From assembly GCA_944342125.1 (NCBI GenBank), contig CALVMF010000057.1, forward strand, positions 1-6,946: a stretch of DNA of 6,946 nucleotides, written 5' to 3'. The stretch comes from an uncultured Bacilli bacterium. Its GTDB lineage: Bacteria; Bacillota_I; Bacilli_A; RFN20; CAG-826. This document shows positions 1 to 6,034 of this stretch, piece after piece (the stretch's first letter is position 1; every line of letters begins with the position of its first letter). Position numbers and translations under genes: made by a program. The notes beneath the pieces were generated by a model. The model ran no database searches and was not told where the DNA came from. It was given only the letters and a program-made list of their open reading frames with translations.

Positions 1-2
1 CA

Positions 3-485
3 AAAATTAAGCATTTTGTTCCTCAAACATCAATCATTGGAAGATTAATGAATTCAGATTATGAGTCAATTATAGTCGATTCAAATAAAACACTACTTTA
101 TCAGCATAATATCTACAATTGGAATGTTGAGAAAGACGAATTTAAAAGACTAGATAAATTCACTTTTATATCTAACAAATTAAAAAAGATTCAAGATCAA
201 AGTTTAGAAAAAATGAATAATGAGCAAAAGCAAGAATTCGTTGAATCTTTATTTAACGTAATTAAGGAAATGACAGATAACGATATAATCCAATTTGGTG
301 ATTCTTTTTTATCTTTCGCCTTAAGATTTAGGAAAGCTTTTAAGATGCAAAATGATGAGACAAAGAAGTTAATTTATTCTATCTTTACTAATCCAAACGA
401 CGATGAAAAAGAAGTTAAATATATCGAGCCAATTCACAACAAAAAATCTGTATTAGATAAGATAAAAGATAAATTAAACAAATAA
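3..485 (+). CDS. DUF2974 / Mbeg1-like alpha/beta hydrolase, C-terminal part (5' end outside window)
   Basis: The reading frame is open from the first complete codon at position 3, so this is the tail of a longer gene. The ATG at 48 is internal: it has no ribosome binding site, and the codons before it encode a conserved-looking stretch, VPQTSIIGRLM. That stretch, then YQHNIYNW (His codon at 105-107), then EQKQEFVESLF, match from memory the C-terminal pattern of the DUF2974 family (VPxSSIVG, QHDxxxW, EQRExFVDTLF). These are Mbeg1-like proteins with an alpha/beta hydrolase fold, usually about 350-400 residues. About 160 residues are visible; the nucleophile elbow would lie upstream and cannot be checked. 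The last 20 residues are Lys-rich and probably a flexible tail. The true substrate is unknown for the family. The gene ends in TAA and converges on htpG. The family call is fairly sure; catalytic activity is inference. Confidence 0.78.
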   Translation, partial: KIKHFVPQTSIIGRLMNSDYESIIVDSNKTLLYQHNIYNWNVEKDEFKRLDKFTFISNKLKKIQDQSLEKMNNEQKQEFVESLFNVIKEMTDNDIIQFGDSFLSFALRFRKAFKMQNDETKKLIYSIFTNPNDDEKEVKYIEPIHNKKSVLDKIKDKLNK

Positions 486-529
486 AAAAGTCCACTTTTG
501 CAGTGTTTTTCTTACAAAAGTGAACTTTT
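486..529. terminator. Bidirectional intrinsic terminator between the DUF2974 gene and htpG
   Basis: Two 15-base arms (486-500 and 515-529) form an inverted repeat around a 14-base loop. Read on the minus strand every position pairs, with one G-U wobble, and the stem runs straight into a U-rich tail (six U at 489-484). This is a good terminator for htpG. Read on the plus strand the same position is a C-A mismatch and only four U residues, all within the stem, end the arm, so termination of the DUF2974 transcript should be weaker. Confidence 0.8.
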
Positions 530-535
530 AGCTTA

Positions 536-2452
536 TTATTTACTGAGTGATTTCAGCATTAATTCGTTAAGGTTTTTGATAAATGTTGCCTTGTCTTCTA
601 CATCAAATCCTTCTAAAAGCATAGCTTCATCATATAAAACGCTTGAGTACTTGCTAATGAGTTCTTTATCGCCTTTATGCTCAGCCATAGCTTTAAAGAG
701 TTCATGGTTTGGATTTATTTCAAGTACTTTGCTGGCTTTCGCTTTTTCATCATTAGGAATTTCATTAATTGTTTTTTCCATATTCAATGAAAGTCCGTTT
801 TGAGTTGAAATACAAACTGGCGAATCAACAAGTTTAGTAGATAGACTGACTTTATCGACCTTATCACCAAGACCTTCTTTAATGTTATCTAATAATTCCT
901 TATTTTCAGCTTCAACAACATTTAATTTAGATTTTTCTTCTTCACTTAAAGAATCGTTATCGTGAGAAGAGATGTTTTGGAAATTGATTTTTTCGTATTC
1001 ATTCATCATTGAAATAGCAAATTCATCAATTTCTCTTGTTAAAAATAATACATCAACCCCATCTTTTTTAAACTTTTCAATTTCTGGAAGCATTTTAATC
1101 GCTTCAACACTCTTACCAGTAGCATAATAGATAACTTTTTGATCTTTTTTCATATTATCTTTATATGTTTTTAGATCAATTTCCTTATCACTATTTAAAG
1201 ATTTAAATACTAATAAATCGGCAAGAAGATTCTTTTTAAATCCATAACTAGAATAAATTCCATACATTAAATGGTCGCCGTATAATTTATAGAACTTTAG
1301 ATATTTTTCATAATCGTTTGTCTTTAATTCTTTTAAGTTACTGATAACTTTATTTTCGATAGTTTCACTTATTTTCTTAAGTCTAGAATCTTCTTGAAGC
1401 ATTTCACGAGAAATATTTAAGCTTAAATCATTGGTATCAACCAAACCCTTTATAAACTTAAGGTAATCAGGGACGAGTTCTTTTGCTTTTTCTTTTATAT
1501 ATATACCTTTTATATATAACTTAAGGCCTTTTTCATAGTTTTGACTATATAAATCGTAAGGGATGTGTGAAGGAATAAAAACTAAAGAGTTAAAGCTAAC
1601 AATTCCTTCCACATTAATATTTATTGAAAGCAAAGGATCTTCAAAATCCATGAAGTTTGATTTATAGAAGCTATTTAGATCATCTTCGCTAACATCTTTT
1701 TTATTCTTTTTCCATAAAGGAATCATTGAATTAAGTGTTTTTACTTCTTCTTTCTCTTCAAACTTACCTTCGATTTCTTTACCATTTTCATCTTTTGCTG
1801 GTTCTTTGTGAACTTCTATCATTTTTATAGGATATCTCACAAAATCGCTATATTTTTTAACTAAACTTTCAATTTGATAGTCTTCAAAATAGGTATCTAA
1901 ATTTTCATCTTCACCCGATTTTCTGATGTGTAAAACAATTTTTGTTCCGCTATCTTTAATATCTTCTTCATCGATTGTATAGCTTGACTTGCCATCGCTA
2001 GTAAAAACATAACCTTGATCTTCATTAATTGATTTTGTATGTACTTCAATAGAATCAGCAACCATAAAAGCACTATAAAAACCAACACCAAATTGACCAA
2101 TTATATCTAAGTCTTTCTTCTCTTTAGCTTCTTTGATTTTGTTTACAAAATCCTTACTTCCACTATGAGCGATTGTGCCTAAATTTTTAATGAGCTCATC
2201 CTTTGTCATACCAATTCCGTTATCAGAAATCGTTAAAGTACGAGCATTTTTATCTTTTGAAATCCAAATTTCGTAGTTTTTACTTGGAATTTTACCATTG
2301 CTGGTTAATTCTAAATATTTATATTTATCAATTGCATCGCTTGCATTTGAAATTAACTCTCTTAAAAAGATTTCCTTATTTGAATATATGGAATTAATCA
2401 TTAATTGAAGCAATTCTTTACTTTCTGCTTGGAATTCTCTTGTTTCTGCCAT
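536..2452 (-). CDS. htpG: Molecular chaperone HtpG (bacterial Hsp90)
   Basis: HtpG is a cytosolic dimeric ATP-dependent chaperone that remodels client proteins with the DnaK system. The 638-residue product is the usual family length and has all three domains. The N-terminal GHKL ATPase domain (about 1-210) shows ELISNASDA with catalytic Glu32 and Mg-binding Asn36, DNGIGM (Asp77 contacts adenine), and the ATP-lid glycine motif GQFGVGFYSAFMVAD at 119-133. The middle domain (about 235-490) contains LNISREML with Arg349, the arginine that contacts ATP in Hsp90 proteins. The C-terminal dimerisation domain follows, with no MEEVD tail, as expected in bacteria. The charged stretch at about 216-238 is the short bacterial linker. 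The ATG start has AAAAGGAG five bases upstream. The gene lies downstream of hsp20 on the same strand, 68 bases away, with a terminator hairpin between them and no convincing promoter of its own. It probably depends on the CIRCE-controlled hsp20 promoter by read-through. Identity is certain. Confidence 0.98.
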   Translation of the reverse strand: MAETREFQAESKELLQLMINSIYSNKEIFLRELISNASDAIDKYKYLELTSNGKIPSKNYEIWISKDKNARTLTISDNGIGMTKDELIKNLGTIAHSGSKDFVNKIKEAKEKKDLDIIGQFGVGFYSAFMVADSIEVHTKSINEDQGYVFTSDGKSSYTIDEEDIKDSGTKIVLHIRKSGEDENLDTYFEDYQIESLVKKYSDFVRYPIKMIEVHKEPAKDENGKEIEGKFEEKEEVKTLNSMIPLWKKNKKDVSEDDLNSFYKSNFMDFEDPLLSININVEGIVSFNSLVFIPSHIPYDLYSQNYEKGLKLYIKGIYIKEKAKELVPDYLKFIKGLVDTNDLSLNISREMLQEDSRLKKISETIENKVISNLKELKTNDYEKYLKFYKLYGDHLMYGIYSSYGFKKNLLADLLVFKSLNSDKEIDLKTYKDNMKKDQKVIYYATGKSVEAIKMLPEIEKFKKDGVDVLFLTREIDEFAISMMNEYEKINFQNISSHDNDSLSEEEKSKLNVVEAENKELLDNIKEGLGDKVDKVSLSTKLVDSPVCISTQNGLSLNMEKTINEIPNDEKAKASKVLEINPNHELFKAMAEHKGDKELISKYSSVLYDEAMLLEGFDVEDKATFIKNLNELMLKSLSK

Positions 2453-2472
2453 AATTTCTCCTTTTATATATT

Positions 2473-2510
2473 AAAAAAATTGATGGGCTTCATAGTGAAG
2501 TCCATCAATT
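2473..2510 (-). terminator. Intrinsic terminator / attenuator between hsp20 and htpG
   Basis: Arms of 15 bases (2496-2510 and 2478-2492) enclose a three-base loop, with one A-C mismatch on the minus strand. The minus-strand transcript continues into seven U residues (2479-2473). There is no U-tract on the other side, so the element is oriented to stop hsp20 transcripts. Its 3' edge is only 7 bases from the htpG Shine-Dalgarno, leaving no room for a normal promoter. Partial read-through would lower HtpG relative to Hsp20. Confidence 0.82.
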
Positions 2511-2520
2511 GAAATCTGCA

Positions 2521-2961
2521 CTATTTAATTTCAATTTTTGCAGGTTCACTCTTTTTTGTTTCAATTCCAAGTTTTGGAAGAGTTATAGTTAAAACACCAT
2601 CGCTATAAGAAGCATTGATGTCGCTTTCTTTATAATCTTCGCCAACATAGAATGATCTATTCATTGAACCAAAGTATCTTTCTCTTCTAAGGAATTTACC
2701 ATGTTTATTCTTCTCATCATTTTCTTCTTTAACATTATAAGAAATGTCGAGATAGCCGTTTTCAAGTTTCAAAGAAATGTCTTCTTTCTTTGCACCTGGA
2801 ATATCAACACTTAAAACATAGTTATTATCCTCTTCCTTAATATCAGTTTTCATTACGCTATTTTCGTATCTACGTAATTGTTTAGGAAAAGCGAAAAAGT
2901 CCTCAAAATCATCAAAGAATGGATCTCCAAAAAAGCCAACTTCATAATTTTTTCTACTCAT
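2521..2961 (-). CDS. Small heat-shock protein of the Hsp20 / alpha-crystallin family
   Basis: This is an ATP-independent cytosolic holdase that binds unfolding proteins and hands them to DnaK/ClpB. The 146-residue length is typical. The N-terminal arm (1-35) is rich in Phe and Asp (FFGDPFFDDF), as is usual for sHsp substrate-binding arms. The alpha-crystallin domain covers about 36-130. It has the DIPGAKKEDI motif at 53-62 and the signature A-x4-GVL (ASYSDGVL, 117-124) followed by TITLPK. The C-terminal I-x-I anchor that docks subunits into oligomers is IEI at 143-145. The ATG start has AGGAGG eight bases upstream. The gene is first in the transcript that continues to htpG and has a near-consensus promoter flanked by two CIRCE operators, so it should be repressed by HrcA and induced by heat or misfolded protein. 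Names used for this family include hsp18, hsp20 and ibpA; the sequence does not decide between them. Confidence 0.96.
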   Translation of the reverse strand: MSRKNYEVGFFGDPFFDDFEDFFAFPKQLRRYENSVMKTDIKEEDNNYVLSVDIPGAKKEDISLKLENGYLDISYNVKEENDEKNKHGKFLRRERYFGSMNRSFYVGEDYKESDINASYSDGVLTITLPKLGIETKKSEPAKIEIK

Positions 2962-2969
2962 AATTTATA

Positions 2970-2975
2970 CCTCCT
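2970..2975 (-). promoter_or_regulatory. Shine-Dalgarno of hsp20, overlapping the CIRCE repeat
   Basis: The minus strand reads AGGAGG eight bases before the ATG at 2961. Its first two bases (2975, 2974) are also the end of the right arm of the proximal CIRCE. In the mRNA the CIRCE stem-loop would sit directly against the ribosome binding site. Confidence 0.85.
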
Positions 2976-3000
2976 AGCACTCGTTATCCTCAAGTGCTAA
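2974..3000 (-). promoter_or_regulatory. CIRCE operator (proximal), HrcA binding site at the hsp20 transcription start
   Basis: The minus strand reads TTAGCACTT, nine bases, GAGTGCTAG. The CIRCE consensus is TTAGCACTC-N9-GAGTGCTAA, so each arm has one mismatch and the spacer length is exact. The site covers the predicted +1 and the start of the leader, the classic position from which HrcA blocks initiation. Transcribed, it also forms a 9-bp stem (two G-U pairs) with a 9-base loop at the 5' end of the mRNA. Confidence 0.93.
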
Positions 3001-3004
3001 CTAT

Positions 3005-3032
3005 ATTATAGAATGCTTTTTAGCACTGTCAA
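3005..3032 (-). promoter_or_regulatory. SigA-type promoter of hsp20
   Basis: On the minus strand a perfect -35 box TTGACA (3032-3027) and a perfect -10 box TATAAT (3010-3005) are separated by 16 bases. The predicted start is around 2998, giving a leader of about 37 bases. The -35 box lies inside the distal CIRCE. Confidence 0.9.
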
Positions 3033-3046
3033 TAGGTAAGTGCTAA
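3020..3046 (-). promoter_or_regulatory. CIRCE operator (distal), overlapping the -35 box
   Basis: The plus strand reads TTAGCACTG, nine bases, AAGTGCTAA, which matches the CIRCE consensus except for one base in each arm, with the exact 9-base spacer. The element contains the -35 box of the hsp20 promoter, so HrcA bound here would occlude RNA polymerase directly. Confidence 0.92.
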
Positions 3047-3122
3047 ATTTTTTATAATTATTTTTGCGTCGTTTTTCCCCCTATTTTCTCTTTTTAGTGA
3101 ACAAATTATTTATATTTTAATT

Positions 3123-3150
3123 TTGACCTCTTTATGTTAAATTATATCTA
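3123..3150 (+). promoter_or_regulatory. Possible promoter of the nucleoside kinase gene
   Basis: TTGACC (3123-3128) and TATCTA (3145-3150) lie 16 bases apart on the plus strand. A start near 3157 would give a leader of about 14 bases with GAGG (3159-3162) eight bases before the ATG. The -35 is good and the -10 is weak (4 of 6). The T-rich stretch at 3047-3122 before it shows no hairpin, operator or reading frame that I can support. Confidence 0.4.
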
Positions 3151-3170
3151 CTGAGTTTGAGGTACAAATA

Positions 3171-4826
3171 ATGAGTTTTACTTTAAAGTTTAACGGTGTT
3201 TCACGCACCTTTGAAAAAAAAGTTAAGTTATTAGACTTAACTGACAATAATAAAGATATTATATGTGCAATGGTAAATGGTCGAGTTAGAGAACTTGATT
3301 ACGACGTTTATTATGATGCCGAAGTACGCTTCTTAAAAGTTGATGACCACGATGCGATGGGAATATATGAAAGAGGAATCAGATTCCTTTTTGCTATGGC
3401 TACCCACAACTTATATCCTGATTTAAGATTTAGAATGTCTTATGGGGTATCGCGATCTATTTATGCTCGAATTGATTCAGGCGATAGAACAAAATTTTTA
3501 ACCGAAGAGATGGTCGAAAACATCCAAAATGAGATGAAAAGAATCGCAAAAGCCAACTATTCTTTCAAAAGATTAATTTTAAAAAACGAAGAAGCTGAGT
3601 CGGTTTATAAAAATTTTCACCTTTATGACAAACTAGAAATTCTCCAATATAGACCTGAGAAAACCGTTCATTTCTACGATTGTAATGGCTACTTCAACTA
3701 TATGTATGGAAAAATGGTGCCTAGCACTGGTTATCTAAAAGATTTTAATTTAATTTTCTATACTCCTGGCTTATTAATACAATATCCAAGAAGTGAAACG
3801 GATGGACAAATCCCTGTTTTTAAAGATGAGCCTGTTTTTTCCGAGTCTTTAATCAAAGCTCAAGATTGGTCAAATCTTGTTAAACTTTCTACTGTTTCCG
3901 AAATAAATAAGAAGATAAAAGATAATGAATTAAGTGTTGTTGAATTAATCAATCTTTGTGAAGATAAACATAACAAGATGCTTTGCGATTTAGGAGATCG
4001 AATCGAGCAAAATATTAAGACAATTCGATTAATTTGTATCGCTGGACCATCAAGTAGCGGAAAAACAACTTTTGCTGATCGATTAACGGTCGAATTAAAG
4101 TCACGTGGTATCAATCCAATTCGTATATCGATGGATGATTATTACAAAAGACGTGAAGATGTTCCTAAAGACGAAGATGGAAATTACGATTTTGAATGCA
4201 CTGATGCGCTTGATTTAAAACTTTTTAATCAAAATTTGGTCTCATTATTAAACGGTCAAGTTGTGAAACTTCCTTCTTTTGACTTTAAAACAAATGATAG
4301 AATTTTTAACAGAACTATTCAAATTGGCCCAAACGATCCAATCATTATCGAAGGAATTCACGCCCTCAACGAACAAGTCACCGCTTCAATTCCAAAATAT
4401 TTGAAGTTTAAAATTTATATTTCACCACAAGCTCAAATTAATCTCGATAATGAAAACCCATTATCTTTAACTGACATTAGACTCCTTAGAAGAATTGTTA
4501 GGGACAATTCATATCGTGGATCTGATGCAGCTGAGACAATTTCAATGTGGCCTCTAGTTAGAAAAGGCGAATTTAAGTGGATTTATCATACTCAAGAAGA
4601 TGCAAACTATGTTTTTGATAGCTTCTTAAACTATGAATTATGCGTTCTTAAAAAACATGCTATGCCTTTACTTTTGGCTATCGATCGAGAGAGCGAATAT
4701 GGTCCAGATGCTGAGCGACTTATTAGCTTATTAAAATATTTTAAAGATATTGATGAAAAATGGATTCCATGCAACTCATTATTAAAAGAGTTTATTGGTG
4801 GATCTTGTTATAGAGATGCAAAATAA
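3171..4826 (+). CDS. Nucleoside (uridine-type) kinase with N-terminal TGS and ThrRS-like domains
   Basis: This 551-residue protein matches the long 'nucleoside kinase' architecture common in Firmicutes and Thermotogae, not the short Udk of about 210 residues. Residues 3-55 form a TGS domain. Residues 60-205 resemble the second additional domain of threonyl-tRNA synthetase: LYPDLRFR at 81-88, LTEEMVENIQNEMKRI at 110-125, and MVPSTG at 182-187. The kinase domain starts near 285 with the Walker A P-loop GPSSSGKT (292-299). It continues with SMDDYY (320-325, the acidic residues expected to act in phosphoryl transfer), IIEGIHAL (392-399) and RRIVRD (440-445), an Arg-rich stretch likely in the lid. 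The likely reaction is NTP-dependent phosphorylation of uridine or cytidine, in pyrimidine salvage; the exact substrate is not shown by the sequence. The zinc ligands of the ThrRS editing fold look mostly lost. The ATG start has GAGG at a good distance. It is monocistronic as far as visible and convergent with the DUF5677 gene. Confidence 0.9.
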   Translation: MSFTLKFNGVSRTFEKKVKLLDLTDNNKDIICAMVNGRVRELDYDVYYDAEVRFLKVDDHDAMGIYERGIRFLFAMATHNLYPDLRFRMSYGVSRSIYARIDSGDRTKFLTEEMVENIQNEMKRIAKANYSFKRLILKNEEAESVYKNFHLYDKLEILQYRPEKTVHFYDCNGYFNYMYGKMVPSTGYLKDFNLIFYTPGLLIQYPRSETDGQIPVFKDEPVFSESLIKAQDWSNLVKLSTVSEINKKIKDNELSVVELINLCEDKHNKMLCDLGDRIEQNIKTIRLICIAGPSSSGKTTFADRLTVELKSRGINPIRISMDDYYKRREDVPKDEDGNYDFECTDALDLKLFNQNLVSLLNGQVVKLPSFDFKTNDRIFNRTIQIGPNDPIIIEGIHALNEQVTASIPKYLKFKIYISPQAQINLDNENPLSLTDIRLLRRIVRDNSYRGSDAAETISMWPLVRKGEFKWIYHTQEDANYVFDSFLNYELCVLKKHAMPLLLAIDRESEYGPDAERLISLLKYFKDIDEKWIPCNSLLKEFIGGSCYRDAK

Positions 4827-4839
4827 ATTATTTTGCATC
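4815..4839. repeat. Perfect 25-bp palindrome containing both convergent stop codons (candidate bidirectional terminator)
   Basis: Twelve-base arms (4815-4826 and 4828-4839) are exact reverse complements around one central A. Both TAA stops lie in it, separated by a single base, and both proteins end in Asp-Ala-Lys because of the symmetry. As RNA each strand folds into a stem of about 10 bp with a 5-base loop. Neither side has a clean U-tract: the plus side reads CCTCACTTTTATTT. The repeat is certain; terminator function is inference. Confidence 0.85.
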
Positions 4840-5973
4840 CTCACTTTTATTTAATTTAGTATTACTTGCTATAAAATTTTGTTTAACAATCTGATAGATT
4901 GAGCGAAGTTCTCCTAGATACACTTGCTTTAATCTTTCATATTGATTAATCAAAGCATCATTGTTCAAGCTTTTAAAAATTGCTTCAAAAATTATTTCTA
5001 ATCTAAAGAAAGTTTCATATAGGTTTAAAAGCGTAACATTAAAATAATATTCCCTGCGTGAAAATAATAATAAAGGTGAAGAGTGGGCAATTTCACTCGC
5101 CATTTCATATACTTTTGAATAATTGGAGAGCCCTGCCACCCTTTCAACACCATCTCTAAAGTTAAGTTTGATTGGAACATCCGAATTTTGAGCTTCTTTT
5201 GAAACATACAAATAGCCATATTCGATGAATTTTTTCATATCTTTGCTTTTAAGATCATGTTTTTTCATCTCTTCTTTAATTTCTTCGAAGATTTTATCAG
5301 TAGCTTCTTTGCTTTTTATCTGACCACGATAAGCTAAAGAGTATTTTATATGCTTAAAATACTCAGTGAAAATTTCAGTTCCGTTTTTCACGAGACAAAA
5401 AATAATGCACTCATTTTCGTGAAGAGTTCTCCAAGTTGAAAATGCTTCGGTTTCAAAACCTTCAATGAGTAAATTTAAGATACATTTACCCATTTTTAAG
5501 GCTTTAACAAGCATATTTTTAATTAATATATCGTTTCGAGATTTTAAACTAACTGAGCTTTCTAGAATTCTTAGTGAAAAATTTAAATATAAATTTAAAG
5601 TGCTAATTGGTGGGTTGAATCTATTAGCGAAAGATTCAGATTTATAATTAAGTTTTTCATTAGTTAGATATTTATCAGCACATAGACTGCCAATAAAATG
5701 AATTTGTTCTTCACTTAACTGATGTTTTCCATCGACTTTTTCTATATTTTTAAGCGATAAATAGAATTTGTACTCATTTATGATATATATAATGATTACA
5801 AAATGATTCACATAAAGATCAAATGGATTATTTGAAACCGCCAAAACTTCATAAATCGCATCAACTACAAGAGAATAAATCTCATAAAGATTATCAAAAT
5901 CACCTTCTTCAATTAGGTTTCTCTCTTTAAGAAAGTTTAAAAAGGATTCTTTTGATAACACACTTTTATTCAT
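4828..5973 (-). CDS. DUF5677-family protein of unknown function
   Basis: The 381-residue product is mostly helical, with no signal peptide or clear membrane span; residues 55-65 are hydrophobic but too short and lie in a predicted helix. The centre matches the pattern I know for DUF5677. It has a helix of the type EGFETEAFSTWRTLHENE (171-188), then a Tyr-rich segment YGYLYVSKEA (252-261), then a helix SNYSKVYEMASEIAHSS (283-299) with a conserved-type His297. The function of DUF5677 is not established. The N-terminal 140 residues look unrelated and unassigned. Starts are uncertain: ATG at 5973 has no Shine-Dalgarno, a TTG 18 bases upstream has none either, and the frame is open back to 6027. 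I chose the ATG. The gene follows the 180-residue gene on the same strand after 61 bases and may share its transcript. It ends inside the shared palindrome. Confidence 0.75.
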   Translation of the reverse strand: MNKSVLSKESFLNFLKERNLIEEGDFDNLYEIYSLVVDAIYEVLAVSNNPFDLYVNHFVIIIYIINEYKFYLSLKNIEKVDGKHQLSEEQIHFIGSLCADKYLTNEKLNYKSESFANRFNPPISTLNLYLNFSLRILESSVSLKSRNDILIKNMLVKALKMGKCILNLLIEGFETEAFSTWRTLHENECIIFCLVKNGTEIFTEYFKHIKYSLAYRGQIKSKEATDKIFEEIKEEMKKHDLKSKDMKKFIEYGYLYVSKEAQNSDVPIKLNFRDGVERVAGLSNYSKVYEMASEIAHSSPLLLFSRREYYFNVTLLNLYETFFRLEIIFEAIFKSLNNDALINQYERLKQVYLGELRSIYQIVKQNFIASNTKLNKSEDAK

Positions 5974-5979
5974 AGAGAA

Positions 5980-5985
5980 ATTATA
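5980..5985 (-). promoter_or_regulatory. Possible -10 box just upstream of the DUF5677 gene
   Basis: TATAAT on the minus strand ends seven bases before the A of ATG 5973, which would place transcription start at the ATG itself and give a leaderless mRNA. No -35 box at 15-19 bases and no TG extension are visible, so this may be chance in AT-rich DNA. Confidence 0.25.
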
Positions 5986-6034
5986 AGACAATTGAAGTTT
6001 TTTTACCTTAAAAATAGTGTAGTTAGGCTAAAAA

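Noticed and set aside
498..803. Plus-strand open frame of 101 codons opposite the htpG 3' end
   Set aside because: It lies antisense inside htpG, begins inside the terminator hairpin, has no ribosome site and encodes a low-complexity Ser/Leu string.
1897..2397. Further short frames inside htpG on both strands (1897-2100 minus, 2203-2397 plus)
   Set aside because: Shadows of a certain htpG frame, with no ribosome sites or recognisable sequence.
3053..3058. TATAAT on the plus strand as a divergent, CIRCE-controlled promoter for the nucleoside kinase
   Set aside because: No -35 box at 15-19 bases and no TG extension; the TTGACC promoter nearer the gene fits better.
3860..4114. Minus-strand frame inside the nucleoside kinase gene
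   Set aside because: Antisense to the P-loop region of a well-supported gene; composition reflects the complement.
5025..5647. Short frames inside the DUF5677 gene (5025-5219 minus, 5465-5647 plus)
   Set aside because: Overlap a longer coherent frame and show no motif or translation signal.
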